DNA of 64,000 bases from contig CACDSY010000002.1 in NCBI GenBank assembly GCA_902555585.1, positions 1-64,000 on the forward strand, in the 5' to 3' direction. Each line of letters begins with the position of its first letter. Within the stretch, counting starts at the first letter, position 1. Positions 51,365 to 59,740 of the stretch are shown here, piece by piece. The translations under genes were made by a program, and so were the position numbers. The notes under the pieces were generated by a model. The model was not told where the DNA came from. It ran no database searches and worked only from the letters and a program-made list of their open reading frames with translations. The DNA comes from an uncultured Pelagibacteraceae bacterium (GTDB taxonomy: Bacteria; Pseudomonadota; Alphaproteobacteria; Pelagibacterales; Pelagibacteraceae).

Positions 51365-54300
51365 ATGAATCTAGACTTATTAGTTCCTGATATAGGAGAC
51401 TTTGAAAATGTTGAAATAATCGAAGTACTTGTAAAAAAAGGGGACAAAATCAATAAAAATGACCCTGTTGTAACTTTAGAAAGTGATAAATCAAGTGTTG
51501 AAGTACCATCCAATTATGAAGGCACAATTGAAAATATTAATGTAAAAATTGGTGATAAAGTTTCTAAAGGTGATTTAATATTAACTCTGTCTTCAGAAAA
51601 TAAAGATGAACATGAGAAAATTAGTAAAACTTTAGATGAAAAAATTCCACCTTCAACAGAAAAATTAATAGAGGAGGCAGAAACTTCAACAAAAACTGAT
51701 ACAAAAGTTGAAACAGAAGTTACAGAGCCAACACAAATCAAGCAAACAAGATTGATTAATGAAGTTAAAATGGTTAGTAGTAACGACGATATTGATCCTG
51801 TTGAAACTAAAGAGTGGTTAGACTCCTTAAGTGCAGTTCTGCAAAATGATGGTTCTGAAAGGGCTCACTTTTTAATTAAACAATTAATTGATCAATCTTA
51901 TAAAGCTGGATCTAAAATTCCTCATACTCAAACTACTCCTTACGTTAATACGATACCCCCTGAAGAGGAAAAAAGATCACCTGGAGACCAAAATATAGAA
52001 CGTAAGTTAAGATCATTAATTAGATGGAATGCTGCTGCGATGGTAGTAAGAGCAAATAAAAAACATCCTGAACTCGGCGGTCACATAGGAACATTTGCAT
52101 CAGCTGCAACTTTGTATGATGTTGGTATGAATCATTTTTGGCGAGCAAAAAATAATAAATTCGGAGGTGATCTAGTATATTTTCAAGGTCATAGTGCACC
52201 AGGAATGTATGCAAGAGCTTTTCTTGAAGGAAGACTAAATGAAAAGCAGTTAGATAGATTTAGACAAGAAGTACAAACTGGTGGACTTTCATCTTATCCA
52301 CATCCTTGGTTAATGCCAAACTTTTGGCAGTTTCCAACAGTTTCAATGGGTATTGGTCCAATGTTAGCAATATATCAAGCAAGATTTATGAAATACCTAA
52401 TCAATAGAGGATTAATTAAAGATGAGGGAAGAAAAGTTTGGGCTTTTCTTGGAGATGGAGAAATGGATGAACCCGAGTCACTTGGGGCGATTGGTTTAGC
52501 GGCGCGTGAAAATTTAGATAATTTAATATTTGTTGTAAACTGCAACTTACAAAGATTAGACGGTCCAGTAAGAGGAAATGGAAAAATAATTCAAGAATTA
52601 GAGGGTATTTTTAGAGGAGGTGGCTGGAACGTTTTAAAAGTTATTTGGGGATCTTATTGGGACTCACTTTTAGCAAATGATAAGACAGGACATTTAGTAA
52701 AAATTATGAATGAGACCGTAGATGGTGAATATCAAGCATTTAAAGCAAGAAATGGGCTTTATGTGAGAGAAAAGTTTTTTGGAAAATACCCTGAAACTAC
52801 AGAATTAGTTTCATCAATGTCAGATACTGATATTTGGAGACTTAATAGAGGAGGCCATGATCCACATAAAGTTTATGCTGCATATGATAAAGCGGTTAAT
52901 CATAAAGGAAGCCCCACAGTCATAATAGCTAAAACTATAAAAGGTTATGGTATGGGTAAAAGTGGTGAAAGTGTAAACACTACTCACCAACAAAAGAAAT
53001 TGGATGTTGATGATTTAATGTATTACAGGGATAGGTTTGATGTTCCTTTAACAGATTCTCAAGTCAAAAATATTGAATATTTTAAACCAGACGAAAACTC
53101 TGAAGAAATTAAATACTTAAAAAAAAGAAGATTAGAACTTGGTGGATTTATTCCAGAGAGAACATCATATTCAAAACCTATTAAAGCACCAGTTAAAGAT
53201 ATTTTTGATTTTATGAAAAAGTCTACGGGCGAAAAAGAAATGTCTACAACAATGGCATTAGTAAGAATGTTAACTAATCTTTTGAGAGATAAAAATGTTG
53301 CACCAAAATTGGTTCCAATTATTCCAGATGAAGCTAGAACATTTGGAATGGAGGGTTTCTTTCAAAAAATAGGTATTTATGCTCATGAAGGTCAAAAATA
53401 TGAGCCGGAGGACTCAGCACAACTTTCATCTTATAGAGAAGAAAAAAGTGGTCAGGTATTAGAAGAAGGTATAACAGAAGCTGGTTCAATGTCTTCTTGG
53501 ATAGCAGCTGGAACAGCATATACAAATCATGATATTGAAATGATACCAATTTATCTTTTCTATTCTATGTTTGGCTTTCAAAGAATTGGAGATTTTGCTT
53601 GGGCTGCAGGAGATAGTCAAGCGAGAGGCTTTTTAATTGGTGCGACTGCAGGAAGAACAACGCTTGCAGGAGAAGGTCTTCAACACCAAGATGGTCATAG
53701 TCATTTGTTAGCATCAACAATTCCAAACTGCATTTCTTATGATCCAACATTCCATTATGAATTAGCTGTGATTTTTAGAGAAGGTTTAAGAAGGATGCAT
53801 GAAAAAAATGAAAACATTTTTTATTATATTACAACAATGAACGAAAATTACTCTCACCCTGAAATGCCAAAGGATTGTGAGGATGGAATTCTCAAGGGAA
53901 TGTACAAAATTAAAGAAACATCAGGTTCTAAAGATGCAAAAATTCAATTATTAGGCTCTGGAACAATACTAAGAGAAATGATGGCAGCATCAGAAATTCT
54001 CAAAAAAGAATATCAGGTCGAAAGTGAAGTTTGGAGTGTTACTAGTTTTAATGAGTTAAGAAAAAATGGAATGGAAGTTGAACGATTTAACCTTCTAAAT
54101 CCTGCAGAAACAAATAAAAAATCATATGTAGAGGAATGTTTAGGCAAACAACAAGGTCCTATCCTTACAGCCACTGACTATATGAGAATAAATGCTGACC
54201 AAATAAGACCTTTTACAAAAAAGAGCTTTTATTCATTAGGAACTGATGGATATGGAAGAAGTGATACAAGAAAAAACTTAAGAAATTTTTTTGAAGTAGA

Positions 54301-54430
54301 TAAAGAACACATAGTTGCTTATAGCCTTAGTGTTTTAGCAAATGAACAGCTTGTTGCATCAAAGTATGCTGAAGATGCAATCAAAAAGTATAATATTGAT
54401 AAAAACAAACCCCTGCCAACAAAAATGTAA
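51365..54430 (+). CDS. aceE: Pyruvate dehydrogenase E1 with an N-terminal lipoyl domain
   Basis: 1021 residues. Residues 1-78 are a lipoyl domain (LLVPDIGDFENVEIIEVLVKKGDKI) with the lipoylated Lys42 in LESDKSSVEVP. A Lys/Glu/Thr-rich linker covers about 79-135. From Met136 on, 886 residues align in layout with the homodimeric AceE of E. coli (887 residues): DIDPVETKEWLDSL, the thiamine-diphosphate motif GDGEMDEPES at 363 and QHQDGHSH near the C-terminal half. It decarboxylates pyruvate and reductively acetylates a lipoyl group. A lipoyl domain normally belongs to E2; here the adjacent aceF lacks it. The frame is continuous with no sign of error. aceF starts right after the stop. Confidence 0.95.
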   Translation: MNLDLLVPDIGDFENVEIIEVLVKKGDKINKNDPVVTLESDKSSVEVPSNYEGTIENINVKIGDKVSKGDLILTLSSENKDEHEKISKTLDEKIPPSTEKLIEEAETSTKTDTKVETEVTEPTQIKQTRLINEVKMVSSNDDIDPVETKEWLDSLSAVLQNDGSERAHFLIKQLIDQSYKAGSKIPHTQTTPYVNTIPPEEEKRSPGDQNIERKLRSLIRWNAAAMVVRANKKHPELGGHIGTFASAATLYDVGMNHFWRAKNNKFGGDLVYFQGHSAPGMYARAFLEGRLNEKQLDRFRQEVQTGGLSSYPHPWLMPNFWQFPTVSMGIGPMLAIYQARFMKYLINRGLIKDEGRKVWAFLGDGEMDEPESLGAIGLAARENLDNLIFVVNCNLQRLDGPVRGNGKIIQELEGIFRGGGWNVLKVIWGSYWDSLLANDKTGHLVKIMNETVDGEYQAFKARNGLYVREKFFGKYPETTELVSSMSDTDIWRLNRGGHDPHKVYAAYDKAVNHKGSPTVIIAKTIKGYGMGKSGESVNTTHQQKKLDVDDLMYYRDRFDVPLTDSQVKNIEYFKPDENSEEIKYLKKRRLELGGFIPERTSYSKPIKAPVKDIFDFMKKSTGEKEMSTTMALVRMLTNLLRDKNVAPKLVPIIPDEARTFGMEGFFQKIGIYAHEGQKYEPEDSAQLSSYREEKSGQVLEEGITEAGSMSSWIAAGTAYTNHDIEMIPIYLFYSMFGFQRIGDFAWAAGDSQARGFLIGATAGRTTLAGEGLQHQDGHSHLLASTIPNCISYDPTFHYELAVIFREGLRRMHEKNENIFYYITTMNENYSHPEMPKDCEDGILKGMYKIKETSGSKDAKIQLLGSGTILREMMAASEILKKEYQVESEVWSVTSFNELRKNGMEVERFNLLNPAETNKKSYVEECLGKQQGPILTATDYMRINADQIRPFTKKSFYSLGTDGYGRSDTRKNLRNFFEVDKEHIVAYSLSVLANEQLVASKYAEDAIKKYNIDKNKPLPTKM

Positions 54431-55357
54431 ATGTCTGATCAATCAAATAAAATATCTGCAAGTCCAAAAGTTAGAAAATTTGCAAGAGAACTTGGAGTGG
54501 ATATAAATAATGTTAAGGGAACAGAGAGATCAGGTCGGGTTGTTGAAAAAGATTTAAAAGATTTTGTCTCATCTAGAATCAATCATCCCCAGAATAATAG
54601 TGAAAGACAAAAAGAAAAAATTATTAAAAGCGAATATCAACATTCAGATTTTGGGGAAGTTGAAATTAAAGATATTCCTAGAGTAAAAAAAATAGCAGCT
54701 CCACATCTTGTAAATTCGTGGACAAACATTCCACATGTAACTAACCATGATGAGGCTGATATTACAGAAATGGAAGAATTTAGAAGCTCGATAAAAGATA
54801 ATTATACAGGAGAAAGAATAAAAATTACTCCTCTTGCATTTATTATAAAAGCATTAGTACTTTCACTAAAAAAATTTCCATCATTTAATTCATCAATTGA
54901 TGATATAGAAAATGGAAAGATTACTTTGAAAAAGTATTTTCATGTTGGTATCGCAGTTGATACTCAACATGGACTTATGGTTCCTAAAATTAGAGATGCT
55001 AATCAAAAAGATATCAACCAGTTAAGTGAGGAATTAAAAAAAGTAAGTGATGATTGTAGAAATTTAAAAATTGATAAAAAAGAGTTCTTTGGAGGATCAA
55101 TGACTATTACAAGCTTAGGTGGCATAGGTGGTTCGTTTTTTACACCAATAATTAACTTTCCAGAAGTTGCTATACTTGGTGTTGGCAGAAGTTATAAAAA
55201 ACAGTTATTTATTGATGGTAAATTTGTTCCAAGAACCATGCTTCCACTATCCCTCTCATATGATCATAGAATTATAGATGGAGCTGAGGCCGCTAAATTT
55301 AATAACGAATTAAAAGATAATCTTGGCTCTAATTTTGCCTATAATTTGAGTAAATGA
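54431..55357 (+). CDS. aceF: Dihydrolipoamide acetyltransferase (E2) lacking a lipoyl domain
   Basis: 308 residues, short for an E2 (typically 400-650). It begins directly with the peripheral-subunit-binding domain ASPKVRKFARELGVDINNVKGTERSGRVVEKDLKDFV (about 10-47). A linker follows, then the catalytic domain from about 75, with NIPHVTNHDEADITEMEEFR and the active-site SYDHRIIDGAEAAKF (His279). No lipoyl domain precedes. The lipoyl arm is instead on the E1 encoded just upstream. It would form the E2 core and accept acetyl groups from the E1-borne arm. No E3 gene is in the window. Confidence 0.95.
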   Translation: MSDQSNKISASPKVRKFARELGVDINNVKGTERSGRVVEKDLKDFVSSRINHPQNNSERQKEKIIKSEYQHSDFGEVEIKDIPRVKKIAAPHLVNSWTNIPHVTNHDEADITEMEEFRSSIKDNYTGERIKITPLAFIIKALVLSLKKFPSFNSSIDDIENGKITLKKYFHVGIAVDTQHGLMVPKIRDANQKDINQLSEELKKVSDDCRNLKIDKKEFFGGSMTITSLGGIGGSFFTPIINFPEVAILGVGRSYKKQLFIDGKFVPRTMLPLSLSYDHRIIDGAEAAKFNNELKDNLGSNFAYNLSK

Positions 55358-56454
55358 TTACAAAAATTGAAATATTAGCAGATGATGTACACGTCCACTT
55401 TAGCGGAGAAAATTCTGAAATTTTTCCTAATATTTGGCTAAGAGATCATGCAAAAGATGAGCAAAATTGGGATAAAAGGTCTAGCCAAAGGAAAACATAT
55501 ACAGCAGCATTAGATATAAATTTAAAAGTTAAAAAGGCAGAAATAATTGAAAATGGAAAATATTTGAGTGTCTCATGGCCTGATTTAGAAAAACCAGTTA
55601 AATATTCATCTGAATTTCTAACCAATAATAAAATAAAAAAGAAAAAAGAAGTAAAATCTAATTTAAAAATCTGGAAAGCTAATGAAATAAAAGAAGAAAT
55701 TTTTTTAGATTATAATTCAATTTTATCAAATGAGGGATTTAGAAATTTTTTGAAAAATACTCATGACTATGGATTTTCAGTAATTAAAAACTGTGAAACC
55801 AATTTAAAGTCTGTTGAAACAATCGCAAATAGAATTGGTTACGTAAGAAACTCTATATTTGGAGGACTATGGAGTTTTGAGTCAGATGAAAATAAAGCTG
55901 ATAGCGCATACACTCAAGAAGAACTAAGACCTCATACAGATTCAACATATAGTAATGACGCTCCAGGATTACAATTATTACTATGTTGTGAATATAATGC
56001 TAAAGGTGGTGAATCGATTATGGTTGATGGATTAAAAATAGCAGAAACAATTAAAAAAGAAAACCTGCCAATGTATGAATTAATGACAAAAATAAATGTT
56101 AAGGGAAATTATATCGGTGATGGTGTTTATCTTGAGGCTGAAAGACCAATATTTAAGTTAAATGAAAATAATGAAATAGTTCAAGTTAGTTTTAATAATT
56201 ATGATCGAGCACCATTTAGATTTGAAAAAGATTTAACATTAAAGTTTTATGAAGCGATAAAAAAATTTGATCTTATTGCTAACAATAAAGATTATCAGTG
56301 GCGATACATACTTAAACCTGGAGAACTTCTAATATTTAATAATTGGCGAATACTTCATGGAAGAGGATCGTTTAATGGAGTTAGAAAAATGTCTGGATGT
56401 TATATTAACAAAGAGGATTTTGACAGCTCTTGTAAGTTAAACGGAATAAATTAA
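55354..56454 (+). CDS. TauD/gamma-butyrobetaine-hydroxylase-like dioxygenase
   Basis: 366 residues. The N-terminal part (1-100) has FPNIWLRDHAKDEQNWD, the butyrobetaine/trimethyllysine hydroxylase N-domain (DUF971-like), but I see no zinc Cys cluster. The catalytic TauD domain has the 2-His-1-Asp iron triad in RPHTDSTYSNDAPGLQLL and NNWRILHGRGSF, with the 2-oxoglutarate-binding Arg following. Members hydroxylate quaternary amines such as gamma-butyrobetaine or trimethyllysine. The substrate here is unproven. It overlaps aceF by 4 bp. Confidence 0.88.
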   Translation: MITKIEILADDVHVHFSGENSEIFPNIWLRDHAKDEQNWDKRSSQRKTYTAALDINLKVKKAEIIENGKYLSVSWPDLEKPVKYSSEFLTNNKIKKKKEVKSNLKIWKANEIKEEIFLDYNSILSNEGFRNFLKNTHDYGFSVIKNCETNLKSVETIANRIGYVRNSIFGGLWSFESDENKADSAYTQEELRPHTDSTYSNDAPGLQLLLCCEYNAKGGESIMVDGLKIAETIKKENLPMYELMTKINVKGNYIGDGVYLEAERPIFKLNENNEIVQVSFNNYDRAPFRFEKDLTLKFYEAIKKFDLIANNKDYQWRYILKPGELLIFNNWRILHGRGSFNGVRKMSGCYINKEDFDSSCKLNGIN

Positions 56455-56480
56455 TTAATAAAATTATCTAATTAAATATA

Positions 56481-57365
56481 ATGACAAAATCCCTTTCAAT
56501 GGTCTGCGCACTAACCACAACTTTTATTTGGGGAACAGCTTTCATCGCTCAAGATACTGGTATGGATAATATCGGTCCATTAACTTTTAATTCAGCAAGA
56601 TTTATTGTTGGCTTTTTTACAATATTACCACTTGCCTTATTATTTGAGAGAAAGAAAATTAAACTAGAAATATTTTCAAAATCAAAACTTTTTATAAAAT
56701 ATTTAGTTTTCATGGGAGTATCCCTGTTTTTGGGAACTTTTTTACAACAAGCTGCTCTCCAATATACAAATATTGCAAATGCTGCTTTTTTTACAGTGTT
56801 TTACGTACCAATAGTTCCAATTTTGTTATTTTGCATATACTCTAAAAAAGTTCATTGGAGTATATGGCCAGCAATTGGTCTTTGTGTTGTTGGTGTATAC
56901 CTTCTAAGTGATTTTTCTAACTCAGAAATTATGTTAGGTGATGGTCTGGTTATATTGTGCTCAGTATTTTGGGCTTTGCACATAATTTTTGCAGGTAAGT
57001 TTATGGAAGAATTTGATATTCCAATGTTTTATGCTGCACTTCAAGCATTATTTGTTGCAACACTTTCATTAATCTTTTCTTATATTTTTGAAGAAATAAA
57101 TATTTCAAAAATATTAATGGAAAGTAGCTCTATTCTTTACGCAGGAGCATTATCAGGCGGTATAGCCTTTACATTACAAATGTATGCTCAAAAAAATATA
57201 GAAGAGGCACCAGCAGCAATTATTTATTCTCTCGAGGGAGTATTTGCAGCTGTAGCAGGATGGATTATTCTTAATCAATTCTTAAGTACTAATAACATGA
57301 TTGGATGTTTATTAATATTGATTGCAGTAATTTCTTCTCAAATTTCACCTAGTTCTAAAAATTAG
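56481..57365 (+). CDS. EamA/DMT-family transporter
   Basis: 294 residues with ten predicted transmembrane helices in two EamA repeats. The first begins SMVCALTTTFIWGTAFIAQDTGMDNIGPLTFNSARF and the second around GDGLVILCSVFWALHIIFAGKFM. GGIAFTLQMYAQKNIEEAPAAIIYSLEGVFAAVAGWII is the typical C-terminal block. Family members export amino acids or other metabolites. The substrate is unknown. It converges with uppP with a 4-bp overlap. Confidence 0.92.
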   Translation: MTKSLSMVCALTTTFIWGTAFIAQDTGMDNIGPLTFNSARFIVGFFTILPLALLFERKKIKLEIFSKSKLFIKYLVFMGVSLFLGTFLQQAALQYTNIANAAFFTVFYVPIVPILLFCIYSKKVHWSIWPAIGLCVVGVYLLSDFSNSEIMLGDGLVILCSVFWALHIIFAGKFMEEFDIPMFYAALQALFVATLSLIFSYIFEEINISKILMESSSILYAGALSGGIAFTLQMYAQKNIEEAPAAIIYSLEGVFAAVAGWIILNQFLSTNNMIGCLLILIAVISSQISPSSKN

Positions 57366-58129
57366 CTATAAGCAATTACAAAAAGAATTAAAGCAAGAAA
57401 AGTTCTGTAATAAACAAAAATATTTAAATTAAAATTTTTAACATAAATTAAAAAATATTTTATTGTTAAATAAGAAACAATAAATGAAAATATTATTGAA
57501 TATAAAAATAATATGTTTAAATCAATGTTTGCATTTACCACATCTTTTAAACTGAGTATACTTGCTCCCGCTAATGCAGGTATTGATAAGTAAAAAGATA
57601 TTTTTGAAGAATCTACTCTATCAAAATTTAAAAACCTTGAGGCTGTAATTATTATACCTGATCTGCTTACACCAGGTATAACAGCTAAAATTTGAAAAAT
57701 ACCAATAAGTAAAATATTTTTTAAATTTAAACTGGTATCAAATTTATTTTTTATACTAGATCGATCTGCAACAAATAATAGAATGCCAAATATTAAAGTT
57801 GTCCATGCTATAACTTTTAAATTTCTTAAATTTTCAATTAGCCCCGATGTATAAAGAAAATAACCAACAATAACTAATGGTAAAGAACCTAAAATTATAA
57901 GTAATAATAAAGACTTATTTCCTAAAATATTTACTAAATCCTTTCTAAAATAAAAAATAATTGCCAAAAGGGAACCTAAGTGAAGACTAATATCAAGTTG
58001 AAGCGAACTAATACTAAAGTTCGATATTTTTGATATAATTATGAGGTGTGCAGATGAACTTACTGGTATAAATTCTGAAAAACCTTGAACAAACGCTAAA
58101 ATTGATGCTTCTATATATTCTGAAATCAT
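57362..58129 (-). CDS. uppP: Undecaprenyl-diphosphatase
   Basis: 255 residues, multi-spanning membrane enzyme (BacA/UppP). Motif QGFSEFIPVSSSAHLII near the N-terminus carries the catalytic Glu and Ser residues, and PGVSRSGIIITASRFLNF is the second family motif with the essential Arg. It dephosphorylates undecaprenyl diphosphate to recycle the lipid carrier for peptidoglycan. It is divergent from gltD with a 150-180 bp gap. Confidence 0.95.
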   Translation of the reverse strand: MISEYIEASILAFVQGFSEFIPVSSSAHLIIISKISNFSISSLQLDISLHLGSLLAIIFYFRKDLVNILGNKSLLLLIILGSLPLVIVGYFLYTSGLIENLRNLKVIAWTTLIFGILLFVADRSSIKNKFDTSLNLKNILLIGIFQILAVIPGVSRSGIIITASRFLNFDRVDSSKISFYLSIPALAGASILSLKDVVNANIDLNILFLYSIIFSFIVSYLTIKYFLIYVKNFNLNIFVYYRTFLALILFVIAYS

Positions 58130-58150
58130 TAAGGACTTTAATAGATAGTT

Positions 58151-58179
58151 AAAAGATTACCTAAATAAGGCAATCTTTT
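58151..58179. other. Hairpin in the uppP/gltD divergent region
   Basis: AAAAGATT (58151-58158) and AATCTTTT (58172-58179) form a perfect 8-bp stem, with an inner CCT/AGG extension across a mismatch. It would lie in the uppP 5' leader on the minus strand, or upstream of the gltD promoter on the plus strand. A regulatory protein site or a leader structure is possible. No known riboswitch class is recognised. Confidence 0.45.
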
Positions 58180-58306
58180 AAATGCATATCAATTATGCGT
58201 TAAATAGAAAATGCAGAAAAATCAATGTTTTTTAAAAATATATGTCAATATATATTACCTAGTAATACTTTAAAGAAATATGCTTCTGGTGTATAAGCCG
58301 ATTCAA

Positions 58307-59740
58307 ATGACAAATAAAATGCTTAAATTTGTAGATATAGGTCAACAAAATCCACCTAAAAGAGATAAATCCCAAAGAAAAGAGGATTTTGGAGAGATTT
58401 ATCAAGAGTTTATTCATGAAAAAGCTAAAGAACAATCGAGCAGGTGTTCACAGTGTGGCGTTCCTTTTTGTCAGGTTCACTGTCCATTAAGCAACAATAT
58501 ACCTGATTGGTTAAAGTTAACTGCAGAAGGAAGGTATGAAGAAGCTTACCATCTATCCCAAAGTACGAATAATATGCCGGAAGTTTGTGGAAGAATATGC
58601 CCACAAGATAGGTTATGTGAAGGAAATTGTGTAATTGAGCAATCAGGACATGGAACAGTAACAATTGGTTCAGTTGAAAAATATTTAACTGATAAAGCTT
58701 GGGAAAATGGCTGGGTAAAACCAATAAATGTAAAAATTGAAAATGAACAAAGTGTTGGAATTATTGGAGCAGGCCCTGCAGGGTTAGCTTGTGGTGAAGA
58801 ATTACGAAAAAAAGGATACCAAATAACAATTTATGATAGATATGACAGAGCAGGTGGATTGTTAATCTATGGAATACCAAATTTTAAATTAGAAAAGCAT
58901 GTAGTTGAGAGAAGAATTAAACTTTTAAAAGAAGGTGGAATAAAATTTGTTCATAATTTCGAGGTTGGTAAAGATTCTACATTAAAAGAATTACAATCAA
59001 AACATGATGCCTTATTAATTTCTACAGGTGTTTACAAAGCAAGAGAGGTTAACTTACCTGGAAATGATCTGAGTAATATTTTTCCTGCAATGGAATTCTT
59101 AACAGCTTCAAACAAAAAAGGTTTAGGCGATAAAGTCGAAATGTTTGATAACGGAACATTAAATGCTGAGGGTAAAGATGTAGTAGTAATTGGTGGTGGA
59201 GATACTGCAATGGACTGTGTAAGAACTTCTGTAAGACAAAAAGCTAAATCTGTAAAATGCCTTTACAGAAGAGACAGAGAAAATATGCCTGGATCTGCGA
59301 GAGAAGTAGGCAATGCTGAGGAGGAAGGTGTAGAATTTATTTGGTTAAGTAACCCAAAAGAGTTTAGAGGAACTAATAAAGTAAATAGTATTATTGTAGA
59401 TAAAATGAAATTAACGGATCCAGATGAAAGTGGCAGAAGAAGACCCGTTGCAGAAGAAAACTCAGAATTTGAAATTAATGCTGATTTGGTGATTAAATCC
59501 TTAGGTTTTGATCCAGAAGATTTACCAGTTCTATTTCAGGAACCTAGATTACAAGTTTCACAGTGGGGAACAATAAAAGCTGACTTTGATACCTTGGAAA
59601 CTAGTATACCAGGTGTATTCGCGGCTGGAGATATAGTAAGAGGAGCCTCATTAGTTGTATGGGCTATTAAAGATGGTAGAGATGCTGCGACTTCAATTGA
59701 AAGCTATCTTCAATCAAAACAAAAAATGAAGGTTGCATAA
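58307..59740 (+). CDS. gltD: Glutamate synthase (NADPH) small chain
   Basis: 477 residues from the ATG at 58307 (MTNKMLKFVDIGQQNPPKRD), which matches the usual GltD N-terminus; an ATG at 58280 adds nine residues. The N-terminal Fe-S part has RCSQCGVPFCQVHCPL and CGRICPQDRLCEGNCV. It is followed by the FAD motif IIGAGPAGLACGEEL, the NADPH motif VIGGGDTAMDCVRTS and the C-terminal GVFAAGDIVRGASLVVWAI. GltD passes electrons from NADPH to GltB for ammonium assimilation. Its stop overlaps the gltB start by 1 bp. Confidence 0.96.
   Translation: MTNKMLKFVDIGQQNPPKRDKSQRKEDFGEIYQEFIHEKAKEQSSRCSQCGVPFCQVHCPLSNNIPDWLKLTAEGRYEEAYHLSQSTNNMPEVCGRICPQDRLCEGNCVIEQSGHGTVTIGSVEKYLTDKAWENGWVKPINVKIENEQSVGIIGAGPAGLACGEELRKKGYQITIYDRYDRAGGLLIYGIPNFKLEKHVVERRIKLLKEGGIKFVHNFEVGKDSTLKELQSKHDALLISTGVYKAREVNLPGNDLSNIFPAMEFLTASNKKGLGDKVEMFDNGTLNAEGKDVVVIGGGDTAMDCVRTSVRQKAKSVKCLYRRDRENMPGSAREVGNAEEEGVEFIWLSNPKEFRGTNKVNSIIVDKMKLTDPDESGRRRPVAEENSEFEINADLVIKSLGFDPEDLPVLFQEPRLQVSQWGTIKADFDTLETSIPGVFAAGDIVRGASLVVWAIKDGRDAATSIESYLQSKQKMKVA

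Noticed and set aside
51514-51741. 75-residue minus-strand open frame over the lipoyl linker of aceE
   Set aside because: It results from the repetitive Thr/Glu/Lys linker read in reverse; no gene-like features.
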